Source of the DNA: SZUA-309 sp050185825 | Lineage (GTDB): Bacteria; Pseudomonadota; Gammaproteobacteria; Pseudomonadales; Azotimanducaceae | Assembly: GCA_050185825.1 (NCBI GenBank) | Contig: JBFWZA010000023.1 | Location: 1-64,000, forward strand | Length of the DNA stretch: 64,000 nt | Reading direction: 5' to 3' | Notes under the pieces: model-generated | Seen by the model: the letters and a program-made list of their open reading frames with translations, nothing else | The model's database searches: none | Told to the model about the DNA's origin: nothing | In this document: in pieces, positions 25,776 through 34,734 of the stretch | Layout of the letters: each line of letters opens with the position of its first letter | Position numbering within the stretch: position 1 is the first letter of the stretch | Position numbers and translations under genes: made by a program

Positions 25776-26592
25776 GCAACCGCACGATCTGCGGCAGGGG
25801 TTCGCGCCGATCGCCTGGCTTCGGAAATCGCCGAAGAACGGGCCGCTGAAAACATTTCTGGTGCCGGTGCTGGTCAGCCTGGTCTGCGCCCTGCTGGTGT
25901 CGGGTTCGGTCATGGTGCTGCGGCCCGAGCAGCGCCTCAACGAGGAACGCAGCCGGCAGGAGAACATCCTCGCGGCCGCCGGGTTGCTGGCGCCGGGTGA
26001 CGACGTGGCAGATCGATTCGCGGCTGTGGAGCCGAAAGTCATCGATCTCCAGGAAGGCCGCTTCGCGTCGGGTGTGGAGGTAGAGGACGTTCTGTCGGGA
26101 GAGGCTGAAGCGCGCATGCCGATACCTCGGGATCTGGACATCGCCGTCATCAAGTCGAGGCCGCGCTACGTCGTCGGCTATTTTCTCTACGAGTCCGGTG
26201 AGCTCGCCATGCTCATCCTGCCGGTCTACGGATACGGGTTGTGGTCGACGCTCTACGGCTACGTGGCACTGGCCCCGGATGCCGGCACCGTCGTCGGGCT
26301 GCGTTTCTACCGGCACGGGGAGACGCCCGGCCTCGGTGGCGAGATCGACAATCCGCGCTGGCTGGCGCAGTGGCCGGGAAAACGCATTTATGACGGGAGC
26401 GGCCAGGCGGTCATCGAAGTCACCAAAGGCGCGGGGACCGCGCCGGACGGCGATTCGGCGCGCTTCCAGGTGGACGGCATCAGCGGGGCGACGATGACGG
26501 GACGCGGGGTCACGAATCTGCTGCGCTACTGGTTCGGCGGTGATGGCTTCGGCCCCTTTCTCGAGCGGCTGCGCCAGGGAGAGCTGACTTGA
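25768..26592 (+). CDS. nqrC: Na+-translocating NADH:quinone reductase subunit C
   Basis: The 274-residue protein has an N-terminal membrane anchor (about residues 28-50) and a periplasmic flavin domain. ETPGLGGEI and DGISGATMTGRGVTN near the C-terminus carry the ApbE target motif, where FMN is linked to the Thr of SGAT. The GTG start overlaps nqrB by eight bases. Covalent flavinylation requires an ApbE transferase, which is not encoded in this window. NqrC is part of the electron path between NqrF and NqrB. Confidence 0.95.
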   Translation: MSEQPHDLRQGFAPIAWLRKSPKNGPLKTFLVPVLVSLVCALLVSGSVMVLRPEQRLNEERSRQENILAAAGLLAPGDDVADRFAAVEPKVIDLQEGRFASGVEVEDVLSGEAEARMPIPRDLDIAVIKSRPRYVVGYFLYESGELAMLILPVYGYGLWSTLYGYVALAPDAGTVVGLRFYRHGETPGLGGEIDNPRWLAQWPGKRIYDGSGQAVIEVTKGAGTAPDGDSARFQVDGISGATMTGRGVTNLLRYWFGGDGFGPFLERLRQGELT

Positions 26593-27254
26593 GTCGGGTG
26601 GCAACCAGGCTGATCACCGAGCCGCTGATCGCGCAGAATCCCATCACCCTGCAGATTCTCGGCCTCTGCTCCGCGCTGGCGGTGACGACCTCTCTGTGGC
26701 CGTCGCTGCTCATGAGCCTGGCGGTGACCGGTGTGCTCGCCGTCGGCGGGGCGGTGATCAGCGCCCTTCGTCACCAGATTCCGGACAATGTCCGGATCGT
26801 CGTGCAGCTGACGATCGTCGCATCCCTGGTGATCGTCGCCGATCAGATTCTCAAAGCGTACGCCTACGAAACCAGCCGGCTGCTGTCGGTTTTCGTGGGC
26901 CTGATCGTCACCAACTGCATCGTGTTGGGCCGGATCGAGGCTTTTGCCATGAAGAACGGCGTGGTGCCGAGCTTTCTCGACGGGCTCGGCAACGGGCTGG
27001 GTTACAGCCTGGCGCTGATGGTGATCGCGGCCATCCGCGAGCTGCTCGGTTCCGGAGCGCTGTTCGGCGTCACCGTGCTGCCGCTCGTCCGTGACGGCGG
27101 CTGGTACTACCCGAACGGCCTGATGATCCTGCCGCCTGGCGTGTTCTTCATCATCGGGCTGATGATCTGGCTGATCCGGTCCTTCCGGCTCGAGCAGGTC
27201 GAGGCACCCGAGTTCCGCATCCGCCATGTGCATCGGCCGGAGGCGGGGAGATGA
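26589..27254 (+). CDS. nqrD: Na+-translocating NADH:quinone reductase subunit D
   Basis: The 221-residue membrane protein has six predicted helices. NPITLQILGLCSALAVTTSL near the N-terminus and IVTNCIVLGRIEAFAMKNG in the middle are the paired Cys-containing half-helix motifs that bind the intramembrane iron centre with NqrE. TTG at 26589 is chosen because AGGGAGAG lies about five bases upstream; GTG at 26598 is the alternative. Co-translated with nqrC and overlapped by nqrE. Confidence 0.95.
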   Translation: MSRVATRLITEPLIAQNPITLQILGLCSALAVTTSLWPSLLMSLAVTGVLAVGGAVISALRHQIPDNVRIVVQLTIVASLVIVADQILKAYAYETSRLLSVFVGLIVTNCIVLGRIEAFAMKNGVVPSFLDGLGNGLGYSLALMVIAAIRELLGSGALFGVTVLPLVRDGGWYYPNGLMILPPGVFFIIGLMIWLIRSFRLEQVEAPEFRIRHVHRPEAGR

Positions 27255-27859
27255 GCGACTACCTGGGCCTGTTTGCGCAGTCGGTGTTCACCGAGAACCT
27301 GGTGCTGGCCATGTTCCTCGGGATCTGTCCGTTCCTGGCGCTGTCGAGGCGCACGGACACGGCACTGGGTCTGGGGGGCGCGGTGATCGTGGTCATGAGC
27401 GTGACGGTGCCGCTCAACATGCTGCTGCTCACCTTCGTGCTGGCGCCCGGCGCGCTTGCCTGGGCCGGCGGCGCGGACATCGACCTGAGCTTCCTCTCGC
27501 TGGTGACCTTCATCGGTGTGATTGCCGCCGTGGTGCAGATTCTGGAGATGGCTCTGGATCGTTTCTTCCCGGCGCTGCACCAGTCGCTCGGCATCTTTCT
27601 GCCGCTGATCGCCGTCAACTGCGCGATCCTCGGCGCGTCGCTGTTCATGGCGGAACGGCAGTACACCCTCGCAGAGAGCACGGTCTACGGTTTCGGCAGC
27701 GGCGTCGGCTGGGCGCTGGCCATCCTCGTGCTCGCCGGCATGCGGTTCAGGCTCCGCTACAGCGACGTGCCGGACGGCCTCCAGGGTGCAGGGGTGACCT
27801 TCATCTGCGCCGGTCTGATGGCCATGGGCTTCATGGTTTTTTCAGGGCTGCGGTTCTGA
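27251..27859 (+). CDS. nqrE: Na+-translocating NADH:quinone reductase subunit E
   Basis: The 202-residue membrane protein is the inverted-topology partner of NqrD. It shows VFTENLVLAMFLGICPFLA near the N-terminus and LIAVNCAILGASLFMAE in the middle, each with the conserved Cys of the intramembrane iron site. The length equals the family norm. ATG at 27251 overlaps the nqrD stop (ATGA). Confidence 0.96.
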   Translation: MSDYLGLFAQSVFTENLVLAMFLGICPFLALSRRTDTALGLGGAVIVVMSVTVPLNMLLLTFVLAPGALAWAGGADIDLSFLSLVTFIGVIAAVVQILEMALDRFFPALHQSLGIFLPLIAVNCAILGASLFMAERQYTLAESTVYGFGSGVGWALAILVLAGMRFRLRYSDVPDGLQGAGVTFICAGLMAMGFMVFSGLRF

Positions 27860-27877
27860 GCCCGGTGGTCGGCCATC

Positions 27878-29140
27878 ATGCCTGACATGCAGGCTGCCAT
27901 GGTGGCGTTCCCGCTCATCGTCGCGATGCTGACGGTGCTCATCGTGGTGGCGCGCTGGTTGCTGATTCCTGGTGGTGAGGTCGAGGTGGCCGTCAACGAA
28001 GGGGCGCGCCGGTTGTCGATTCCGGTGGGGCGGACGCTGCTCGCGGGGCTGGCGGATCACGGCCTGTTCCTGCCGTCCGCCTGTGGCGGCCGGGGTACCT
28101 GCGGACAGTGCCGGGTGAAGGTTCTCGAAGGTGGTGGCGCGCTGCTGCCCACCGAGCGCGCGCTCATCACGCCGCGCCAGGCGGCCGCGCACGAGCGGCT
28201 GGCCTGCCAGCTGGTGGTCAAACAGGCGCTCGAGATTCGCGTCCCGGCCGAAGTCATGGGGATCGAGCGATTCGAGTGCCGGGTGGTCTCGAACCGCAAC
28301 GTCGCGACCTTCATCAAGGAGCTCGTGCTCGCGCTGCCTGCCGGCAGGGCCTTCGAGTTCCGGGCCGGAAACTACGTCCAGGTCGAGTCCGCTCCGCACG
28401 AGCTCAGCTTCCGGGATTTCGACATCGACGCGCCGTACCGGCCGGCGTGGGACAAGCTCGATCTCTGGCGCTATCACTCGACGAGCCGGAGCGTTGAGTC
28501 GCGGGCCTACTCGCTGGCGAACTACCCGGGGGAGGGCGACCAGCTGGTTCTGAACGTGCGAATCGCGACGCCGCCGCCGGATGCCGACCGTCAGGCACCC
28601 CCCGGAGTCGTTTCTTCCTACCTGTTCTCCCTGCCCCCGGGAAGCACGCTCCCGGTGACAGGACCCTTCGGCGAGTTCCTGGCCAGGGAAACCGACCGGG
28701 AGATGGTCTTCGTCGGCGGCGGCGCGGGCATGGCGCCCATGCGATCGCACATACTCGATCAGCTGCTCCGTCTCGGCAGCCGCCGGACCATTTCCTTCTG
28801 GTACGGGGCGCGCAGCCTGGGTGAGGTGTTCTATGCGGAGCTGTTCGATTCGCTCGCCGGGCGGTTCGATAACTTCAGCTGGCACGTGGCGTTGTCGGAG
28901 CCACTGCCCGAGGATGACTGGGCGGGGGCGACCGGGTTCATTCATGACGTGCTTTTCGACGAGTACCTGAAAGACCATCCGGCGCCAGAGTCCTGCGAGT
29001 ACTACATCTGCGGACCGCCGGTGATGAACTCGGCCGTGATCGCACTCCTGTACGACCTCGGTGTCGAAGACGAGCAGATCGCGTTCGACGATTTTGGCGG
29101 TGCCGCGCCAGGCAGTCAGCTTCCGGGAGGGCCGATGTGA
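27878..29140 (+). CDS. nqrF: Na+-translocating NADH:quinone reductase subunit F
   Basis: The 420-residue protein is the NADH-oxidising entry point of NQR. It has one N-terminal membrane helix (about residues 7-31), a 2Fe-2S ferredoxin domain with CGGRGTCGQC and a distal Cys (RLACQL), an FAD domain with RAYSLANYP, and an NADH domain with VFVGGGAGMAPMRSHI and YYICGPPVMN. The C-terminus has the conserved acidic IAFDDFGG. It is the last of six contiguous nqr genes, so the complex appears complete apart from ApbE maturation. Confidence 0.96.
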   Translation: MPDMQAAMVAFPLIVAMLTVLIVVARWLLIPGGEVEVAVNEGARRLSIPVGRTLLAGLADHGLFLPSACGGRGTCGQCRVKVLEGGGALLPTERALITPRQAAAHERLACQLVVKQALEIRVPAEVMGIERFECRVVSNRNVATFIKELVLALPAGRAFEFRAGNYVQVESAPHELSFRDFDIDAPYRPAWDKLDLWRYHSTSRSVESRAYSLANYPGEGDQLVLNVRIATPPPDADRQAPPGVVSSYLFSLPPGSTLPVTGPFGEFLARETDREMVFVGGGAGMAPMRSHILDQLLRLGSRRTISFWYGARSLGEVFYAELFDSLAGRFDNFSWHVALSEPLPEDDWAGATGFIHDVLFDEYLKDHPAPESCEYYICGPPVMNSAVIALLYDLGVEDEQIAFDDFGGAAPGSQLPGGPM

Positions 29141-29186
29141 GGAGAAGCCCGTTCTGTTCGGCTCCGAGACATGCTGGAAGGCCGAC

Positions 29187-29600
29187 ATGTGTCCAATGAC
29201 GCTACCCCGTGCGCTGCGAGTCCGGGACTTCATGAGCACGCGGGTGCTGACGCTGACGCCGGAGATGGAGGTGCTTGCCGCCATGCGCCTGCTGCTCTCC
29301 CGGCGGGTCTCCGGCGCGCCCGTGATCGATGCCCGCGGAACGCTGGTGGGGATACTGACCGAGCGTGACTGCCTCGAGACGCTGATCAGCACCGGCTACC
29401 ACGACCAGCGCGAGGCCGGCCGGGTGTCCGACTACATGAGCCGGCAGGTGGTGTCCGTCGAAGCGGACGCCAACATCCTCAGCGTGGCGCAGCGGTTTCT
29501 GACGGCCGCCTACCGGCGGTATCCGGTTGTCTCGGAGCACCGGCTGGTGGGCATCATCAGCCGGCAGGACGTGCTGCGGGCCATTGCCGAACATGGCTGA
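29187..29600 (+). CDS. CBS-domain protein
   Basis: The 137-residue protein consists almost wholly of two CBS repeats: VRDFMSTRVLTLTPEM at about residues 12-27 with GAPVIDARGTLVGILTERD, and VSDYMSRQVVSVEAD with YPVVSEHRLVGIISRQD. CBS pairs bind adenosine nucleotides or related ligands and often act as energy sensors. ATG at 29187 is supported by GGAAGG five bases upstream. It sits between nqrF and glgX and overlaps glgX by eight bases, which suggests it senses energy state for glycogen use or NQR, but that is inference. Confidence 0.85.
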   Translation: MCPMTLPRALRVRDFMSTRVLTLTPEMEVLAAMRLLLSRRVSGAPVIDARGTLVGILTERDCLETLISTGYHDQREAGRVSDYMSRQVVSVEADANILSVAQRFLTAAYRRYPVVSEHRLVGIISRQDVLRAIAEHG

Positions 29601-31626
29601 CGCAGCGGTGGAAATCGGCGTGACGCCGGGTACCGCGTCGCCGTTCGGCTGCAGCCGGACGGGCGATGCCGTGAATTTTGCCGTCTTCAGTCGGCACGCC
29701 ACGGGCATGGCGTTGCTGCTGTATGCGGGGGAGTCGCTCGGTGAGCCCTGGTTTCGACTGGATCTCGACCCGGACTGTCAACGCACGGGCGACGTGTGGC
29801 ACGTCCGCCTGTCTGGCGTGCCGCCGGAGACGGCCTATGCCTGGCAGGCGGAAGGTCCGTACGATCCCGACAACGGGCAGCGGTTCGAATCTGCCGTGGC
29901 GCTCCTCGACCCTCACACCCGGGCCCTGGTCGGCACGGAATGCTGGATGGTGGATGCGGATCTTTCTCAGTCAGCACCGCCCCGCTGTCTTGTCGTCTCG
30001 GAGGACTTCGACTGGCAGGGCGACTGTCCGCCCGGACACGACTGGTCGGACACCATCATCTACGAAACCCACGTCCGCGGGCTGACGGTCGATCCGTCGT
30101 CCGGTTCGAACCATCCCGGCACGTTTCTCGGGGTGATCGAACGGATTCCCTACTTTCTAGACCTGGGCATCACCGCTCTCGAGCTGATGCCCGTGCAGGA
30201 GTTTCCGGAAAACGCATCCCTGCCACCGGCGGCCGGGGGGAGTCCCCGCCCCCTCAACTACTGGGGATACAACACGGCGGCATTCTTCGCGCCCAAGGAG
30301 CGGTACTCCACGCATCACCGGCCGGGCTGCCAGGTGGCGGAGTTCAAGACGATGGTACGGGCGCTGCACGCGGCCGGCATCGAGGTGATTCTGGACGTGG
30401 TTTTCAATCACACCGCGGAAGGTGATGCCAACGGGCCCACCCTGAGCTATCGAGGTCTGGACAACAGCATCTACTACCTGCTGGATCCGGAGGATCGCGG
30501 CCGCTACCTCAACTACTCGGGCTGCGGCAACACGGTCAACTGCAGCCATCCCGTGGTGCGCGATCACGTCCTCGACTGCCTGCGCTACTGGACCACGGAG
30601 ATGCACGTGGACGGTTTCCGCTTCGACCTGGCCTCGGTGCTCACCCGAGGTCCGGATGGCAGGCTGCTGGCGGACCCGCCGCTGATCGAGCGGATCGCGG
30701 AGGACCCGATTCTGCATCACGTCAAGCTGATCGCCGAAGCCTGGGATGCGGGCGGTGCTTACCAGGTCGGTGACTTTCCCGGCCAGCGTTTCTCCGAGTG
30801 GAACGGGCGCTTCCGGGACGACGTGCGCCGTTACTGGCGTGGAGATGCCGGCATGGCAGGCGCCCTGGCGAGCCGGCTGTGCGGCAGTGCCGACCTGTAT
30901 CAGCGTTCAGGCAAGCAGCCGCTGCACAGCATCAACTTCGTTACCTGCCACGACGGCTTCACGCTCAACGATCTGGTGAGCTATGAAAGCAAGCACAACG
31001 AGCCCAACGGCGAGGATAACCGGGATGGCAGCAACCACGACTTCAGCGCCAACTACGGTGTGGAGGGACCGACGGACGATCCGTTGATCGAGGCGCTGCG
31101 TGCCCGCCAGATCCGCAATCTGCTCGCAACCCTGATGCTTTCACGTGGTGTGCCGCTGCTGCTCGGCGGTGACGAGTTCCGGCGCACGCAGCAGGGTAAC
31201 AACAATGCGTACTGTCAGGACAACCCGGTGTCCTGGTACGACTGGCGGCTCGTGGAAGACCAGCGCGCGCTCAGAGGTTTCGTTGGCCGCCTGATCGATT
31301 TCCGCAAGCGGCACCCGCTGCTGCGTTCGTCGGAGTTCTACTCGGCGCAGGACGTGATCTGGTTTGCGCCGGATGGTCGGCTGCCGGTCTGGGAGCGCAC
31401 GACGGCGTTCGGATGCATCATACTCCGGCGTGACGACGACGGGCCGTTGTGCGTGCTCTTCAACCCTCGCGACGAGGTGGTGACGTTCCGACTCCCCGAT
31501 GGGTTCGATCACCGCCACTGGCAGCCGGCGATCGATACGGCTGAGGATGTAGAATCCCCCGGCGGCGGTACGGGAGCGCTGATGCTTTCCGACAGATCTC
31601 TCAGGGTGCTCGTTGCTGGACGATGA
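29593..31626 (+). CDS. glgX: Glycogen debranching enzyme GlgX
   Basis: This GH13 enzyme hydrolyses alpha-1,6 branches of glycogen limit dextrins. The 677-residue protein has an N-terminal CBM48-like domain (GTASPFGCSRTGDAVNFAVF), TIIYETHVRGLT, the DVVFNHTAEG motif, nucleophile region VDGFRFDLASVL, acid/base region KLIAEAWDAGG, and third acid in FVTCHDGF. It aligns with GlgX/TreX type isoamylases by these motifs and length. The start overlaps the CBS gene by eight bases. It supplies linear glucans to the two phosphorylases and to malQ. Confidence 0.95.
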   Translation: MADAAVEIGVTPGTASPFGCSRTGDAVNFAVFSRHATGMALLLYAGESLGEPWFRLDLDPDCQRTGDVWHVRLSGVPPETAYAWQAEGPYDPDNGQRFESAVALLDPHTRALVGTECWMVDADLSQSAPPRCLVVSEDFDWQGDCPPGHDWSDTIIYETHVRGLTVDPSSGSNHPGTFLGVIERIPYFLDLGITALELMPVQEFPENASLPPAAGGSPRPLNYWGYNTAAFFAPKERYSTHHRPGCQVAEFKTMVRALHAAGIEVILDVVFNHTAEGDANGPTLSYRGLDNSIYYLLDPEDRGRYLNYSGCGNTVNCSHPVVRDHVLDCLRYWTTEMHVDGFRFDLASVLTRGPDGRLLADPPLIERIAEDPILHHVKLIAEAWDAGGAYQVGDFPGQRFSEWNGRFRDDVRRYWRGDAGMAGALASRLCGSADLYQRSGKQPLHSINFVTCHDGFTLNDLVSYESKHNEPNGEDNRDGSNHDFSANYGVEGPTDDPLIEALRARQIRNLLATLMLSRGVPLLLGGDEFRRTQQGNNNAYCQDNPVSWYDWRLVEDQRALRGFVGRLIDFRKRHPLLRSSEFYSAQDVIWFAPDGRLPVWERTTAFGCIILRRDDDGPLCVLFNPRDEVVTFRLPDGFDHRHWQPAIDTAEDVESPGGGTGALMLSDRSLRVLVAGR

Positions 31627-31661
31627 AAGTCGATCCACGTCTGTGCGGTTGTTGAGGGCCG

Positions 31662-32490
31662 ATGGAGGCGAGTCACGAAATGTTGATCCGAACAGCCTGC
31701 TTTGCGGGAGCGTTCGGCGTGGTTGCGCTCTGGGAGGTTTATGCTCCCAGGCGTTTGACGAACGTCTCTCGATGGAAACGCTGGCCGGGCAACCTTGCGA
31801 TCGCGGTGTTCAACACGTTGTTCGTGAGGGTCCTCTCTCCGTCTGCGGTCGTGGGAGCTGCGGTGTTTGCCGAAGCGGCAGGTCTGGGGCTGCTCTCCCG
31901 TCTCGAATTGCCCTGGCTTGCCTCCGCAGCCGTTGGTGTGCTCATGCTGGATCTTGCGATCTATCTGCAGCACGTTCTTTTTCATGCGGTTCCCGTGTTG
32001 TGGAGGCTCCACCGCGTCCAACACGGAATTCGACGTGACCACGGGTCTTCGGTTTCATCCGCTGGAGATTCTGATTTCGCCCGGATTCAAATCCGGTGTG
32101 GTCCTGCTGCTCGGCGTGACGCCCGTGGCGGTGCTGCTTTTCGAAGTCCTGCTGAACGCAACCTCGATGTTCTATCACGGCAACATCCGGAAACCTGCGG
32201 CGATTGACGGCTGGCTCCGCCTTATCGTGGTCACGCCGGACATGCATCGGGTTCACCATTCGGTATCGCGCGCCGAAACCGGCACCAACTTCGCTATCAA
32301 TGTCCCCTGGTGGGATCGTCTTCTCGGTAGGTACCGGGCGCAACCCGGAGCCCCTCACGAGACGATGACCATCGGGGTCGGAGCGTTCCGCCGACTCGAG
32401 GAAAGCGCAATTCTCCGGATGCTGACGCAGCCTTTCCGGGGCAAGGTCGGCCGCTATCCGCTTGGTCACGATTTCTCCGAGAGACGATAG
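31662..32490 (+). pseudogene. Sterol desaturase/fatty-acid hydroxylase family gene, frameshifted
   Basis: The first reading frame runs from ATG 31662 through YLQHVLFH and WRLHRVQH to about 32024, and is continuous with the second frame from FDVTTGLRFHP onward to the stop at 32488. Together they make one histidine-box membrane hydroxylase with MFYHGN, MHRVHHS and PWWDRLLG. Family members read HRVHH plus about four residues before FDVTT; here only about four bases remain between these points, so about eight bases seem to be missing. The gene is either inactivated or the assembly has an error at 32019-32030. It follows glgX in the nqr operon. Confidence 0.75.
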
Positions 32491-32494
32491 CGCT

Positions 32495-32521
32495 CACCGG
32501 AACGCGCTTCCGGTGCATTTT
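32495..32521 (+). terminator. Probable rho-independent terminator after the nqr-glgX operon
   Basis: A perfect 8-bp stem (CACCGGAA and TTCCGGTG) with a 5-base CGCGC loop lies at 32495-32515, followed by CATTTT. It starts five bases after the desaturase stop and ends just before operator copy 6. This fits an intrinsic terminator separating two regulon units, though the T tract is short. Confidence 0.6.
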
Positions 32522-32529
32522 CCGCCCTC

Positions 32530-32561
32530 TTGACCTGTGAGCGGGATTCAGGTCTTAGCAT
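32530..32561 (+). promoter_or_regulatory. MerR-type promoter/operator copy 6, upstream of cfa
   Basis: TTGACC at 32530-32535, 20-bp spacer, TAGCAT at 32556-32561. The half-sites are ACCTGTGAGC and GGATTCAGGT. The TTG of the -35 opens an in-frame extension of the cfa reading frame, but that extension is promoter, not protein. Confidence 0.86.
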
Positions 32562-32598
32562 TTCCTTATTGACCAGACCGATATTAGGGAGAGTTCAC

Positions 32599-33756
32599 GT
32601 GACGGCTCTGATCGGAGACGAGCCTGCACGAGCGTTGCGGAAACGGGGAGCGGGAAAGGTACAGTCCCTGCTGGCCGACTGCGGCGTGACCCTGAACGGG
32701 GCTTGCGAGTTCGACATTCAGCTCATCGACCCGCGCGCCCCGGAGCGGTGGCTTCGCCAGGGGTCGCTCGGGCTGGGTGAGTCGTATATGGACGGCCAGT
32801 GGGAGTGTGAACGCATCGATCAGCTGGTCGCGCGCCTGCTCCGTGGTGCCCTGGATCAGCGCTTTGCCGGCATCTGGGCGCGCCGCTTCCTGACCTGGCG
32901 ATCACGGGTGCAGAACCTTCAGACCCGCCGCCGGGCGAGAACGGTCGGTGAACGGCATTACGACATCGGCAACGACCTGTTCGAGTCCATGCTGGATCCG
33001 TACATGAACTATTCCTGTGCCTTCTGGGAGCGGGCGGGGACGCTGGAGCAGGCACAACGCGACAAGATGGAGCTCATCTGCAGAAAGCTTGAGCTCGAGC
33101 CCGGCATGAAGCTGCTCGATATCGGCTGTGGCTGGGGCGGGTTGGCCAGATATGCTGCCGAGGAGCACGGCGTGAGCGTCGTCGGGCTCACGATCTCTGA
33201 TCAGCAGTACCATTGGGCGGTATCGCGCCTGGGAAGCGCACCGGTCGAGATCCGCTGCCAGGACTATCGGGACGTTGACGGTCGATTCGACCGAATCGTA
33301 TCCGTCGGAATGTTCGAGCATGTCGGCTGCAGGAACTACGAATCGTTCTTCCGCAAGTGCCACGGCCTGCTGCGCGACGGCGGACTCATGCTGCTGCACA
33401 CGATCGGCAGCAACGCTTCGGTGACTTCCACGGACCCGTGGCTGCACCGTTACATATTTCCCAACGGCATGCTGCCGTCAGTTGCCCAGATCGGTCGGGC
33501 AATCGAGTCCCGATTCGTGATGGAAGACTGGCACAACTTCGGAACCGACTATGATCAGACCCTGATGACGTGGCATGAACGGGTGAATCGGGCCTGGGGT
33601 GACCTTGGTGATCGCTACGATGATCGGTTCCGCCGCATGTGGAATTTCTACCTGCTGGCGTGTGCCGGTGCGTTTCGCGCTCGCGACATTCAGCTGTGGC
33701 AGATCGTGTTGAGCAAGGGTAGGCGCGAGAGCGGCTACCGCCGTCCCAGGCTGTGA
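32599..33756 (+). CDS. cfa: Cyclopropane-fatty-acyl-phospholipid synthase
   Basis: This enzyme adds a methylene group from SAM across the double bond of membrane phospholipid acyl chains, a modification linked to acid, redox and stationary-phase stress. The 385-residue protein shows GLGESYMDGQWE, HYDIGNDLFESMLDPYMNYSCAFW, SAM site LLDIGCGWGGLARYAAE, VGLTIS, the active-site segment VSVGMFEHVG and HTIGSN, and ends with the DIQLWQ region. GTG at 32599 is chosen because GGGAGAG lies about six bases upstream, and longer versions would run back into the operator. It is the first gene behind operator copy 6. Confidence 0.95.
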   Translation: MTALIGDEPARALRKRGAGKVQSLLADCGVTLNGACEFDIQLIDPRAPERWLRQGSLGLGESYMDGQWECERIDQLVARLLRGALDQRFAGIWARRFLTWRSRVQNLQTRRRARTVGERHYDIGNDLFESMLDPYMNYSCAFWERAGTLEQAQRDKMELICRKLELEPGMKLLDIGCGWGGLARYAAEEHGVSVVGLTISDQQYHWAVSRLGSAPVEIRCQDYRDVDGRFDRIVSVGMFEHVGCRNYESFFRKCHGLLRDGGLMLLHTIGSNASVTSTDPWLHRYIFPNGMLPSVAQIGRAIESRFVMEDWHNFGTDYDQTLMTWHERVNRAWGDLGDRYDDRFRRMWNFYLLACAGAFRARDIQLWQIVLSKGRRESGYRRPRL

Positions 33757-33901
33757 CTCAACAGTGCCGATATCTCGGTCTGCCACCCGCCCAGCTGCAG
33801 ATCATTATCCGGCATACAGGGAATTTCGAGCGGGCTCACGCGGTGTGCCCCCCGGAGTGCACACCGGCGGTTTGTGTCGGCCGGCCAGACGGTCGCGCCG
33901 G

Positions 33902-34594
33902 ATGATTCCTCTGCGCGATGACAACCCCTCGGAAAGACGCCCGCTCGTCACGATCGGGCTGCTCGTCGCGGTTACGCTGGTCTTCCTGTGGCAGCTCTCG
34001 CTCGGCCCACGCGCCGGCGAGGCCATGGTCTACACGCTGGGCCTGATCCCGGGATCGCTGGTGGGGCAGCACGAGCTCCCGCCCGAGCTTGCGCTCGTGC
34101 CTCCCATGGTCACCGTGTTCACCTCGATGTTCCTGCACGGTGGCTGGATGCATCTGCTCGGCAACATGCTCTATCTCTGGATCTTTGGCGACAATGTCGA
34201 GGACGCCATGGGGCGGGCCAGGTTCCTGCTGTTCTACCTGTTGTGCGGCGTCGCGGCCGCGCTCGCCCAGGCACTCCCCGATCCTCACTCGACCATCCCG
34301 ATGATCGGCGCGAGTGGAGCCATCTCGGGTGTGCTCGGAGCGTATCTGTTGCTCTTTCCGCGAGCGCGGGTGCTCGTGCTGATCCCGATCGGCTTTCTGC
34401 TCTACACGGTGAGGTGGCCGGCGAGCCTCGTGCTGATCGGCTGGTTCCTGCTCCAGCTGGTGAGTAACGCATTTTCCACGGATGGGGCTGGTGTGGCGTT
34501 TCGCGCCCATCTTGGCGGCTTCGCCGCCGGCATGGCTCTCGTCTTTTTCTTCAAGCGGTCGCACGTCCACCTCTTCAACCCGCTGCGCCCGTAG
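33902..34594 (+). CDS. Rhomboid-family intramembrane serine protease
   Basis: The 230-residue protein has six or seven membrane helices. It shows TSMFLHGGWMHLLGNMLYLWIFG with the conserved H...HxxxN region, the catalytic serine in GASGAISGVLGAY, and the catalytic histidine in AHLGGFAAG. These mark an active rhomboid that cuts membrane-protein helices. ATG at 33902 precedes the standard N-terminus IPLRDDNPSERRP; the ribosome binding site is weak. About 145 bases separate it from cfa and hold no operator I can support, so it may be read through from cfa or have its own promoter. Confidence 0.9.
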   Translation: MIPLRDDNPSERRPLVTIGLLVAVTLVFLWQLSLGPRAGEAMVYTLGLIPGSLVGQHELPPELALVPPMVTVFTSMFLHGGWMHLLGNMLYLWIFGDNVEDAMGRARFLLFYLLCGVAAALAQALPDPHSTIPMIGASGAISGVLGAYLLLFPRARVLVLIPIGFLLYTVRWPASLVLIGWFLLQLVSNAFSTDGAGVAFRAHLGGFAAGMALVFFFKRSHVHLFNPLRP

Positions 34595-34633
34595 CCGAGT
34601 CGCACTGGCTCACCACCCCCGTAGAAACCCCTA

Positions 34634-34665
34634 TTGACCTGTGCGTCGCATGCAGGTCCTACCAT
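34634..34665 (+). promoter_or_regulatory. MerR-type promoter/operator copy 7, upstream of glgC-pgl-gnd
   Basis: TTGACC at 34634-34639, 20-bp spacer, TACCAT at 34660-34665. The half-sites are ACCTGTGCGT and GCATGCAGGT. The glgC ATG is 69 bases past the -10. Confidence 0.85.
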
Positions 34666-34734
34666 CATCAACAAGGAATCGGGTGCACGAGAGGCCCGAC
34701 GACGGAGACAACCAGGCGGGACGCGAGGCGCACG

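Noticed and set aside
23206..29140. Alternative reading of the electron-transport cluster as RNF
   Set aside because: Subunit A lacks the RnfC ferredoxin motifs and subunit F has the NADH-binding 2Fe-2S/FAD architecture of NQR.
32530..32598. Extended N-terminus of CFA synthase from TTG 32530
   Set aside because: The extra 23 codons are the operator and leader; GTG 32599 has a ribosome binding site and a normal N-terminus.
33780..33812. GGCATACAGGG before the rhomboid gene
   Set aside because: Resembles a right half-site, but there is no TTGACC 15 bases upstream and no -10 at the correct place.
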